Source: Burhinus oedicnemus
Lineage: Eukaryota > Chordata > Aves > Charadriiformes > Burhinidae
Direction of reading: 5' to 3'
Assembly (NCBI GenBank): GCA_008921705.1
Contig: VFFE01007836.1
Location: 2,438,360-2,502,359 of the forward strand
DNA: 64,000 nt
In this document: positions 46,166 to 57,080 of the stretch, one piece after another
Numbering within the stretch: the stretch's first letter is position 1
Layout: each line of letters starts with the position of its first letter
Position numbers and translations under genes: made by a program
Notes under the pieces: generated by a model
Told to the model about the DNA's origin: nothing
Database searches by the model: none
The model's input: only the letters and a program-made list of their open reading frames with translations

Positions 46166-49100
46166 TTTGCTGGATTTTTTGGGGGGATAGAGGGAAGCCT
46201 GGGGCAAAGACTGGACCGTTAGAGAAAAGATACGTGCCAAACAAGACAGGGAAGATCCCAGAAATGCCATGCGGTGCTTAGTTTTTCACAATCTATTAAT
46301 GTAATTTCTAAATAAATTAAAACCAAATGTTCTGACTGTAAGCCATGTCTGGTACGTTTAAGCAACCTTTTATAACGTCCTTGGCTGTCCCTCAATACTC
46401 TTCTGTGTCTGTCTGTCCTCCTGCGTGCTCCACATAAGAACTAGCCACATAACACACGTTTGTGAAACACTTCTGATCTTGCCATTTATAGGCATATTTT
46501 TGAGGCTGGCTGGTGGACTTTGGGAGACCAATGATATCAAGCATCGCCTGCGTAATTTTCTGGCAATCTCAACATTTATCGGCTTTAACTTCCAGGCATC
46601 TCTCTGTGGACCATCCCTCCCTCCCCTGAAAAAGGAGACACCAGGTTACACATAACTCACTGGACAGGACTTGCAGAAGCTACTGAAACTATGGAAAAGT
46701 TTGGTGCAGACCAGTTCTGTGACCTGCAGGAAATGTGGAACAACATCACTTACACATGGGGTCCCTGTGGATCCCCCCTTCCGAGCTGCCTGCTCACTCA
46801 GCCGGCTGTTTCTGCAGTGATCAAGTTTGGACTCAACGTGGACAATGAAGTTTTAGTAAGACAAACAATATACCTCCGCTATACCCTCCAAGTAAACCAT
46901 TCTTGCCTCAGTTGTAAAGGTGATGGGAATTACATACCCTCAGGTTTGCTGGAGCAAATTCTGAAATTTCTTTCCTTTTTTAAATTTTCGGTTGTCAATT
47001 AACATTGTACTGTTACTGTTCTATGAACTCACCTAACGCAACTAGTGCTAAGACTAGGTAACAGAAATTGCATGGGGGCTATTACTTGACTTTAACAAGT
47101 GTTTCATCCTCTTTCTCAGAGTGCAGTTTCTGAGTCATAGACTATTCTGTAGGGGCAAGTCAGATAGCAAAGTCCTGCCTTCAGTGGCCTGTTGTGACTA
47201 GCTTTATTTCTCCAGAGACAGAACCTGCATCCCTCTTTCAGTCCTTTGTCCCACATGGGATGCATTTTGTCTCTTCTGCCTTCCTCCTTCATAACTTGGT
47301 AGGAAGAGAGGTAAGAAATAGTGGCTAGTTACTGAGGGATTTTTATCCATTTACACTCACGCATTTGCACATAACATTCCCCCTAAGGTTAAAAAACCCC
47401 TCACCCCAGCCCCAACCAAACTGGTGGAATTAAAACAGTGGAAGGGATGAGGTCCCTTACATGACAAATGTAACCTTTAAATAAAGAAGTGGCAGCATCA
47501 CACAGACTTTAAATACATCTTAATTCCTATGTACTCTTTGTCTCTTATAAAACCTGACCTTTGAGAAATATGTATGTATTGGTTAAGCATCTCTTACCCT
47601 TCTTTTTCCCTTTATTCCTCTCCCTAACATTTCAGTTGCAGCTGTTAAAACTAATGCAGAATTTTGCAACAAATCTTTTGCCTCAGGTGCACTGGACAAA
47701 ACCTCAGCATCTGATACTCTAATATGGAATGGAGAAATAAATGCTAATCTAACCAAGTGATTTTAGTGGTTTATTTTATTTTTATTTCTAAAAGTGTTGA
47801 ATTTCTAGTGACCCACATTCTGCATATTTCTTGTATTCAGTGATGTTTGAGGTTGCTTAGATTTTCGTTTGCATTAAATATTCTGTGTCCAAAGGTCAAA
47901 TGAGCATTACTTTTGAATCAGATGCCTACTGGCTGCATTTCTAATAGTTAATCTTTTCACACTGAGAGAAATAAAAAAGTGGGAAACAGTTCAAGCTATC
48001 CTAAATAAACAGACAGAAGTAAAGCAACAATTACTTTTCCTGTGTGGACTGCTCTTGCTCATTTCTTCTCAAGAGATAACACTCTCTGACATAACGTCAG
48101 ATAACCATGTTCAATGTTTCACAGACTTGCCATTTAAAGATTCATTTCCACTCCACTTATTTTCTTTTTATCTGCCCCTCTTTTAGTGTGTTTCATCTGT
48201 GAAAATTTTCATGTAAACTTCCCAGAACAGGTATTGGGAGGGAGAGAAGCAAAAGGGTCCAACTTGACTTAAAACACCTCTAGAAATTATAAAAGCAGTA
48301 CAATAGGACAGAAAAATGAAATGTTCTCATGGGAATAGTTGTTTGCATAAAACTCTCAACTGTTACTAAAGCTTCAGTGCAGTTCCTGGGGAAGATGGAT
48401 GTATAAAGCCTCAGGTTAATTTCAGTCATTACCAAGCATTTTACATCTGCTGAAGAATTCCAAACATATAAAAGGATGTCAATCCAAACCTTTAGACCAA
48501 AATAAATAAATAAATAAATAAGGAGCAACTTCAAAGGCAGTCAGTAGGCAAGTTATGGATCTGATTCAGCTTTTAACCCCTAGAGGTATAAGCACTCTTT
48601 ATCTGCAAAAGAAATGCAAGGTCTGTACTCTGCAATGTTACATTTTAATAACCTACCCTACAGTACAAGGCAATGATAAAAAAAGGAGAATATGATATAA
48701 TTGTGTAGGTAATTTGATGAGAAGCTTTGGGGAATGTATTCTTTCCATGCAATTATAGAAAATGCTAATGACAAATCATTGACTGAGGACTTTGTTGACA
48801 ATTAGATTTCCCATTTATAGCTGCACATTTTCTCAAAGCCTCTGCCACTTACTTTTTAGGATTCCCAAGTATTCTTCCTTCTCTAGAATGTCTTTAAGGT
48901 ATAGTTCAGCAAATGTACCTGCTTAGAGCTGAAAACAACTAAGGCCTTTAAGAAGTTGGATGGAACTTATTAACAATCTCTATAGCATCCTTTTAAGTTG
49001 ATAATTTATCTTTTTAAGTGTCTTCTGTAAAACCAGCAGAAAAGAGCCTGATGGGAGCAAGAGCTGTGCATTATATACAGCCACAAGGTTTACTGCATCC

Positions 49101-49830
49101 TATAGATTCTGCTGCAAGGCACACTACAGCGGAGCATCAGGTAACTTATCTTGAAGAGATGTTTGGCTGAGTTACTATAGCAATGGCAAGTTTGCAGAGG
49201 CAGAAGAAGAAACCACACCAACAGAAAAAAGGAACTGGCTGTAGAAGGACACTGACAGTCTTGTTTAGAAAACTGTAAACTAGCCTGGAATGAAACACAA
49301 AGGTTCACTCCTTTGAGAGTTTACCGAAAATACATTCAGAGGCCTCAATAATATAAGCACCTGATTTCTTCTCGTTTATTTCAGTGTCTCAAGGAATTAA
49401 CCTGAGTTATGTCAGGTAAACCTTGTGAACCTACAAGGAGAATTGAGTACATAATTTGGAAGTAACTGTATGAAGTGCTGCTGATGACTCACTAAGGAAC
49501 ACTTTTGTCCCTGTAAGACATTGGTCATCGGGTAAAAGGTGGAAAGGAAGCAGGAAATAACTGTCTGCTGCAACAATATTTTAATCCACTTACAAAAAAT
49601 CTTCCTCGGAAAGGTCTTTTTCTTCCTTTTTCATATCTCCAGTGGTGAGTCATCTAATCTCATCTCTGTATATTGCTAAACTCTGCAGGGATCACCTTTA
49701 CTTCCCAACTTTATCCTGGCCAGAGATTCAGTCAGACAAAAGATCCTTAATGTCTTTCCTTAAGTTCAGCTCTCTTCTCTAAAATCCATTCCCCTCCTCT
49801 TTCACAAAATGAAAGAAGTCTTTTTTAGAA
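46166..49830. other. Unique sequence with two consecutive open frames
   Basis: Frames of 76 and 103 codons on the + strand (46,425-46,655 and 46,691-47,002) follow each other without any recognisable domain. A pyrimidine-rich acceptor-like site ends at about 47,634 (CTAACATTTCAG), with no convincing donor downstream. An (AAAT)n microsatellite lies at 48,500-48,521. Confidence 0.4.
48500..48521 (+). repeat. (AAAT)n microsatellite
   Basis: Five perfect AAAT units. Simple tandem repeat with no retroelement body recognised upstream. Confidence 0.9.
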
Positions 49831-49834
49831 ATGC

Positions 49835-49875
49835 TTTTTTTTCTTTCTTTCTTTCTTTCTTTTTCCTTTTCTTCC
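49835..49875 (+). repeat. (TTTC)n microsatellite
   Basis: T8 followed by about five TTTC units and degraded TTTTCC/TTCC copies. Pure pyrimidine over about 40 bases. Confidence 0.9.
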
Positions 49876-51939
49876 TTCTAGAGGGAGGCAGGATGCCTGT
49901 ATCAAATCTCTCTTTTCTATAAATCAAAATTGCATTGTGTGGAGCAAGTTGCTGGGAATAATAAATTTCTTTTTCCCCGCCTAAAAAGGATCCTAAAATT
50001 TTACTTTTAAAACTCATAGATCAAAAATACATGCTTGTTCTCCCTAAGTAACATTAATTTACTCAAAAAACTCTGCACTTGAAAGAGTTAATAAAAATTC
50101 TAATTACAGGATAAGAAAGAAAGGTCAGACTCCACTTACATCATTGTGAAGGGCTTTTATTACACACTGCTATAAAACATATTTCTTTTTTCAGTTGCCA
50201 TCCTTACAGGGTAACCTGCATACCAATAGGATCTCCAAAATGCCATGAAGCAAAAGATATTTATCTGCTAAATTCTATGTACAGTAACCTAACAAATGCC
50301 AGAGAAAGAAAGATTGCCCTCTGCACAGTAATACTTGTGTAGATGTCTTCTTTATGCTAACAATGACAAGGCTCTCTAGGTTTGTACTGTACTCCAAAAT
50401 CAGAATGCATTTTTTTCAAAAAGCAGACCGTATATCAAAGAGCAAAGACGCACATTTTTGGCACTGAAATACCTAATATAGTGATCAAGTACTCTTTCCT
50501 GAGGCATGCTAACTAAAAATATCTAATCCAGAAAGGTAAAATGGAAAATGTATACCCCAAGTGTTCCTGAAGAAATTAGACAGGGTACGTTTGGGAATAG
50601 CTAAGCCTCTGTCTTGTCTGGTCACCTAAAATTTCTGTTTAAACTCTGTCTAAAGCTTCACAGAACTGTTATTTGATTAAGTTGGGTGTGTTAGTAAGTC
50701 TATACAAAAGCAGGGTGGCTCCAAATCTAATCATTGTCATTTCTTAACTCCAGCTGTGCAAGGCAACAAACAAGAACTTTACTGTGGGACAGGTGTAAGT
50801 CAGAGTAATTCTAATTTTTTCAATATATTACTCTTCAAATCCATTATTTGCGATTTAACACATCCAAAGTTGTTTTTATAGTTATTTTAATCATTGGCAT
50901 CCCTAAATTCTGACAACTAATTCCAAGAAATATACATAAACAAATGCAAGATTTATTGTCTGCTTTCATAAAACCAGTGTGTGCACTCAGATGCATTAGT
51001 TCAATATTTCGTGTGATGTATGCTCAAAGTTAGAATGTAACTAATGCAGTAGCGCCTGACTTTCCTTTTCTTAAGGAGTTTTTTAAGACTCATATTCAAA
51101 TAGTTGTTTCTGAGTTGCACTTTGTTTGCAGAGCAAGCACTGCCCGTCCAACCTTTCGAAACAATAGATATTAAGAGAGAACTGTGAGGGTTCCATTTCA
51201 CCACTTCTGCTGGCAATTCTATTAACTATATGTTTATCTTGTGGTCTAAATTTATGGCAGGCCCATTTGCAGTGAGGCCTGGAGTTTCCTTGTTTACAAC
51301 ACTGCGAAGTAAAAGGTGACCTTTTTTATTTTTGTTTAAAACCTTTCAACAGTTTGTTCTGCTCCAAAGATAGCACCTTAATAAGGTTTCAGGCCAGAAA
51401 GCTCTCCTGATACTGTTTTTCTGTGGGGGGTACAGAGCACTGCATTAACTTACATAGACATTAGAAAACATTTTTAAAAGAAAATACAAACTTGACTGAA
51501 GATTACATTTGTAGATTAGAAAGCTGCTGTGCTAAGATCCTACCTGCCATTATGAAAAGGAAAAGAAAACCGGGGCGGGGGGGGGGGGTACATAGCTGGC
51601 TAAATAAACAGTAAAAGAGCCGTTTAAACAGTTGCACCTATACACACAAGTAACAAAAGCATCCGGCACCTGGCAATTCTATTAGGACCTAATTCTGACA
51701 ACAATATGCATCATTATAGTGGGATCTGATAATGAGCAAACACTGGAGGCATTACATGTCTTTAGAAGAATCAGACTTCCTACCTTAGTAAGACTGATAG
51801 AAGGTAAGTCCCCCTTTAAAGAAAGTTGTGAGTAAAACCAGGCAGCAGTTGCAGTAAATTGAGTCCTTTCAGTCACTGTATACATGCAGCAGTTCTGCAA
51901 TAAGGGAAAAATATAATGGGAGGAGCAGCTGTGAACGAG
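49876..51939. other. Unique sequence with a G12 run
   Basis: No gene recognised. A G-rich run (GGGGC then G12) lies at 51,572-51,588. A 121-codon - strand frame at 51,682-52,047 overlaps the start of the enhancer-like block and has no domain. Confidence 0.45.
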
Positions 51940-52060
51940 TGACCTCCTGAAGCTGAGTTCTCTTTGTGAATCGAGCACTGGGAGCCAGTGCCTCTGATTT
52001 GCATGGATTATCTCCACTTGAACAGATACATTTAAATTAACTGGCACAGGGGCACAGGGA
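51940..52060. promoter_or_regulatory. Candidate enhancer, left part: hairpin, octamer, GGATTA
   Basis: Contains a perfect 7-bp stem with 3-base loop GCACTGGGAGCCAGTGC (51,975-51,991), a perfect POU octamer ATTTGCAT (51,997-52,004) immediately followed by the OTX/PITX-type GGATTA (52,005-52,010), and TTTAAATTAACTGG. An octamer abutting a bicoid-type site is a recognisable regulatory configuration. The block is separated from its probable right part by simple-sequence tracts. Confidence 0.38.
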
Positions 52061-52160
52061 TTAAAAAAAAAAAAAGAAAAAAGAAAAAAGAGGAAGAGTA
52101 AGTGAGTGAGTGAAGGAGAGAGGGGAGCGGAGGAGAGCGAGGAAGGAGAGAGGAGATCGG
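52061..52160 (+). repeat. Polypurine tract, A-rich then GA-rich
   Basis: A13-type run followed by (A)nG units, GAGTGAGTGAGTG and GGAGAGAGGGGAGCGGAGGA-like sequence. About 100 bases are nearly all purine on the + strand, which could form a non-B (triplex-type) structure. Confidence 0.85.
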
Positions 52161-52282
52161 GGCGCTTGGCTGGATGTGCTGGTTGAGGCAGAGCTGTGTC
52201 TCAGAAGAGCTACAGCTCCCTCTTCATGTCACAGTTGTAAGATGAGGAAAGCTGTCATTATGGTCGAGTTTAAAACAAATTT

Positions 52283-52297
52283 CCCCCCCCCCCCCCC
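52283..52297 (+). repeat. C15 homopolymer run
   Basis: Fifteen consecutive C, followed by GCCCGGCTCCCCCC. It is the most C-rich spot in the window and is likely unstable in length and in sequencing. Confidence 0.9.
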
Positions 52298-52560
52298 GCC
52301 CGGCTCCCCCCAGCTTCTGATGGTCCATTTGATCAGATTTCTATAAACACTTAATAACTCAGCCTGTCGTGCAGCTAGGATTTCATACGGCAAGCCTCAA
52401 ATGATTATAAATCTGGTAAACCCCGCTAAATGATTTTAAATGCGGAAATATTTTGAACAGAGTAACTTGTACAAATGGAGATGGGATATTTCCAAGTGTG
52501 CCTTGACAGATTTATTATTTGCGAGTGTGCAGGTGTCTTTAAAATAGTTAAGAGAAGGCA
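52298..52560. promoter_or_regulatory. Candidate enhancer, right part: paired AAATGATTWTAAAT
   Basis: Two near-identical 14-mers, AAATGATTATAAAT (52,399-52,412) and AAATGATTTTAAAT (52,428-52,441), lie 29 bases apart in the same orientation. Flanks include TTTGATCAGA, CTATAAACACTTAATAAC, CCTGTCGTGCAGCTAGG and a TTGACAGATTTATTATTTG stretch. This is the strongest enhancer-like texture in the window. Homeodomain or forkhead-type binding is inferred from AT-rich cores. Conservation is not tested. Confidence 0.42.
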
Positions 52561-53879
52561 GCATTCAAAGCACTTCTGTGCAGGAAGATTGCTAACAGGA
52601 TGACAGTGTGTGCTCCAGCCAGTATTTTCAATGTTATCTAAAATCTATCAAGACAAAAGAGAGACAAAAAATTTGCATTCAACCACTTCAGAATTTCTCC
52701 CTTATTACCATAAATACCACAAACATTACCTGTTGCACATTCCTGATTTGATTTAAATGCAGTACTTAAGCTGATTAGAGAAATATGAGAATATGTTCAA
52801 CCCTCTTGAACCTGCATCCAATCCAAGAGGAACCTGAACTAAACTTTGTTTCTTTTGTTTAGAGTACTTCAAATAAGTTATTTTTTCACCGTGGTATAGA
52901 ATTTTGTGAGCCTCTACATGTATCTATTCTACTCAGAAATTAGACCAAAAATCATGAAAAGAGAGTAGAATGGCTTGTCACATGTCCTTCACTGGCTGAA
53001 AATAGGAATGGCTACAAGTAAAATTCTTTGAGAATTATTATTTGGTGGACAGAATTTCCTATATTAGGAGTTAAAACAGTTGAACTTTGTCTTGTAAGAA
53101 ACATGTCTTACTGTAAAATACTGCTTGTTCAGAGATCAATAGAATGATACTGCCTACAAAGACAACCAGAGCTAAATTCTGTCCGCGGCTCATTTGCAGA
53201 TCAAGTTAAGTCCAGCATAAGTCTGTTGTGTTCCTGTTCCTGAACTACATCTCTGGGGTAAAGCCTTAGGAGTTCTCTTAGTAGGATCCCAACATTTACT
53301 TGTAACACAGATTCCAGAATGATGCCGCATCTGAACAGAATGTATGGTACTTAATCTAGTCATGAGAAATTGCTTCTTGGAAATAATCACATTTACAGTA
53401 AAATTTGCTGCAGATAAATGATCACATAGATATTGGACAAAGTATTGGAGAACACATTTGGATTTTCTAATAAATGCTCTGTGACACAGTTATCAGTGTT
53501 TGCCTGAGCCCCATAAAGTTCTTCCTCTGAGAAATGCTCTCGGTTCACTGGAGAAGGTTTGGGAGTTTGGTTATTTTAGTATGAGAGGGGGAGGATCCTT
53601 CAACTAGACTCTGTATATCTGAATATTTACCCAGATAATATTTAAGCTGACTGAAATCTCATCCCTCCCTGTGCAATCTCCAGAACTTCTCAACCCTGTT
53701 CTTTGGTCATATCTTACTTGTATGTTGGACCCCAAATTTTATTTCTTATTTTCTCACTTATTCTTTTTCGAGTCACCACTCACCAGGTAATAACAGATGA
53801 ATTTGACTCCAGCAGCGCACTCAGAAGTCTAGTCTCAGTATCAAATCTGTATATGATAGCTGTGGAAAGCAACCTTCCG
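52561..53879. other. Unique sequence
   Basis: No gene or repeat recognised. Frames are at most 66 codons before 53,700. It passes gradually into the A/G-biased region to the right. Confidence 0.45.
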
Positions 53880-56100
53880 CTTGATAGATGGCTTTGAAAA
53901 GATGGACTGTGAACCAAATTTGCTCCTATTACTCTACACCCTGCAATACACTCCTCAGTCCTGCAGTATGCCAAGCTGATAATGGCATAACGATTCAGTC
54001 CCACCAACTTGTATGTCACCAGCAGCAGGGAAGCCCAGAAAAAGAAAACGACGAGAGGGATTTTCACCTTGAAAGTACAGGTGAGAGGAAATGACTATAT
54101 AAGGAATCCAGATAGCTGTGGAGGGTACAAGATAAATTACAGGGACAAAGTGAACTGGATGCAGAAGCTGTGGGATGTATCTTATTCTCCGGAAAGATAT
54201 GTATACCTGAAGTGTCATCTGCTAAAGTTCATGAAGGGAAGACCTTACTAGAGACATGCCTGGAGGCAATGTTGAATGAAGATGCGGATTTGAGGAAATG
54301 ATGTAAGAAAAAGCAAACTGAATGGGCAACTGGGGATTTACAGACACTTGTTGAGCGCGAGGTCGTATAAGAGATAGCTCAGAGGAGACTGGTGAGTCAG
54401 GGAAGCCTGCAACAAAACGAGCAAGTGGAACAGTCTGGGAAACAGAGGAAAGCTGAAGAATATGCTTACCATCTGGGAGACTAAAAAAGTACAACAGAGA
54501 AAACCAAAACAGAAGGTAGAAAGAAAGTGGAAAAGTTAATTCCAGCAAAAATTGTAGGAGACTAGGATCCAAAGAGGAAGCAGAATGGTAGAGAAGTTTG
54601 TGAGAGGGGAGGACAAAAGGCAGGATCATCTATGAATAGAAGGTAAAATGGACTAAGAGAAAAAATAGTGACTACATGAACTGGGAGCCTGTGTTAAACA
54701 ACTGGATTAGTTCCACAGAACAGGATGCGAGGTCATTTCCCAAGAAGGAGGATGTGGGATGTGGGTGGAAAAGGAGAAAAGAATTCTGCTAGGGACAGAG
54801 AAGAATCTTTTTTTTTAATTTCATTTTCTTCCTAGTGGGAAAATGACACTATGAAATTCCCACTGGAATAAATCAAAGACGATTACACTAAATCATTTCA
54901 TTTTAGGTAGGGAAAAATGCCTGAAAAGTGAAGACTCGGGGGAATGGTATCTGGCTGAATATCCATGGAAACAATTGGGACTGAGATCCACATTGTTAAA
55001 AAAAGAACCTTAAGAAAGACAAGGAAACCTTGGCAGAGGTTCATGTCGTCTTCGTGCCTTTTTATTGTACACAACAAGAAGAAAATCTGGTCAATGAAAA
55101 CTGAGCTGTGGTTGAGGAAATACCAGTGGATGATCAGGAAATTGAAGGTAAAATTGTATGTTGGGATCACAGTATTGAAGTCTACAAATTACCGAGGAAA
55201 GATGTGAAGAAAGCATAAGTAACCTTGGATATCTGCCTTCTAATAATCTAATAGGTTAAAAAGAAATAAGGATGACATGCATCAAACAGAATACCTTTGG
55301 GCCAAATTAATACATATGTTTACCAAGCAGTCAACAGCCAGTAAGAGATGAAAATATTACTGTCTTTGTTCTAATAAGCAATACAGATACGAAGAGAAAA
55401 CCAGTCCAAAAACTGATCATGAGTTAAACTCGCTTAAATGAAATGGAACAATCAGTAAAAATAAGGCTTTATAGCTCAAAGGGCAAATTTTGATAACCTA
55501 AAATGTCTTGTTAGGGAAATTAAATAGATTGATCTATTCAGGACCTTGAATGTGGAAGAGCCTTGGAATTACTTCAAATCAAAGGTACTAAAGCTATGTG
55601 GAATGTGCAGCTGATGGAGGAGAGAGAATGCATGGGAAAGTGGCCAAGCTATTCCACGCAAAGGAAGAACTCCTTTAAGAAGATTATTCGAGTTATGCAG
55701 GGCACAGAAGAAAACAGAAAAAGACATATCAGCAGAGACAGATCTGTTTTAGAGGTCAAAATATAAGGTAAAGCAAAAATTGTCAATAGTCAAACTGAAC
55801 TACAGTTTGGAAGGGATACTGAAACAAACAACAAAACAATCTTCATGCAGATAAAAAGAGACCAAATAAAACATGGGACTTCAATACAAGGGGGGGTCAA
55901 CGGAAATAAAGAATTTCTATCTATAATTAAAAACTAAGTGACTACTTTGTGTAGGTTTTCAGTAATGTTGAGCAGAGAGGAAATAGTATAAATAATGGGA
56001 AAGAGGTCATGAAGATAGGAATTACCAAACTGGAAGCAAAGCTAAAAGCACAGTGCACTCAAGCCAGGGAGAGATATCAAATAAACTCCATTCCACAATT
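53880..56100 (+). other. A/G-biased region, possible body of an old LINE
   Basis: The + strand is strongly rich in A and G over about 2.2 kb (for example 54,400-54,800 and 55,540-56,060). Broken frames rich in Lys, Glu and Arg run on the + strand (such as 54,009-54,251, 54,965-55,207 and 55,563-55,766). This strand asymmetry is typical of the sense strand of LINE or LTR retroelements, and the region leads directly into the CR1 RT remnant at 56.1 kb. I could not align any part to the CR1 endonuclease domain, so an unrelated purine-rich sequence remains possible. Confidence 0.3.
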
Positions 56101-57080
56101 CTGACAAGAAAGGGAACATGAAATCCCAAACCCGGTAGGAAGCAGCTCAGACACGATACTGGCTGACTGGAGAATAGCAAATGTATTATCCATTTCTAAA
56201 AGGGAGACCTATGAAGCTACAAACCCATTAGTTTGACCTCAGTTGCTTTAGAAGAAATTTTGAAGGAAAAAATAATTGAAGATGGGGAGGGAAATGGAAA
56301 ATGGGATAACATACAAAAAGGATTTACTAAAGATAGATTGTGCCAAGTGAATTTGTTATCTCTCTTTAATAAGATAACTGATTTTCTAGACAAAGGATTT
56401 GTGAGACATCTTATCTATATCTGTGCTGCATATGATACAGCATCACATAGGAAACGGGGGATTAGGAGAAGAGTTGTAAAGTGGATAAAGATTGTCTAAT
56501 GGATAGATGGCAACAGGTGGTATTGAAAGAAGCAGCAGCAAACTGCAGGAAGTTTACTAGCAGGAATCCTCAAAAATCAGTCTTGGGATCAATCTTTTTT
56601 TTAAGATCCAGGTGTAAAGAGAAGAAGTATGAAACCTGTAGTTATCATTAAGCTAGGAAACAAAGTCATTACAAAAAAGAATCACTGGGGTTTTTTTATT
56701 ACATAAAATACACGTACCCAAATATTCTATACACACACATAAAATATGGTATTATATTTTTCTATAATAGAAAAAGAAATATTCAGCCATCCACAGGCCT
56801 GAGAGTGTGGCCTTATCTGAAATTTTGTATACAGTCTTTGTTGGCTGGAGTCAAGAAACTATGCTAAAACTGGAATAACTGCAGAGAGGTGCAACTGCAA
56901 TGGCTGGCAGACTGGAGAGCCACCACTCAGGGAGGAGAGTGAAATGCTTTGCTGCTTTTATCTGGCTAAGCAAAAAGCTGAAAGGGGATATGGCTGATGT
57001 TTATAAATGGATTTATTAGACACCAGGCTGGAAAACAGCCACATAAAGCTATAGGACAAGGCTGACAAATGGAAAAGCAG
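56100..57080 (+). pseudogene. Decayed CR1-type LINE: RT remnant and 3' region
   Basis: The remnant encoded a reverse transcriptase of the CR1/L3 non-LTR group. From about 56,165 one frame reads DWRIANV (family: DWK-ANVTPI-KKG). After a one-base frame change near 56,222 it reads PISLTSVAL at 56,224-56,250 (family: RPVSLTS). The same frame continues to 56,499 with IQKGFTKDRLCQVNL, matching the QHGFTKGKSCLTNL block, and ICAAYDTASH, matching the motif A region with its catalytic Asp. VKWIKI follows (family: VRWIENWL). After that only scraps of the next block are visible (QSLGSI-like near 56,580), and the catalytic YADD-type motif was not found. From about 56,860 the nucleotides resemble a CR1 3' portion (AGAGAGGTGCAACTGCAATG, AAAGGGGATATGGCTGATGT). 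Frameshifts and stops show it is long dead, and it is far older than the copy at 18.9 kb. Confidence 0.8.

Noticed and set aside
46425..47002. Two consecutive + strand open frames as a small gene
   Set aside because: No recognisable domain, separate frames, and no splice sites linking them.
47595..47690. Strong pyrimidine tract plus CAG near 47,634 as an exon start
   Set aside because: No convincing donor or sustained open frame follows.
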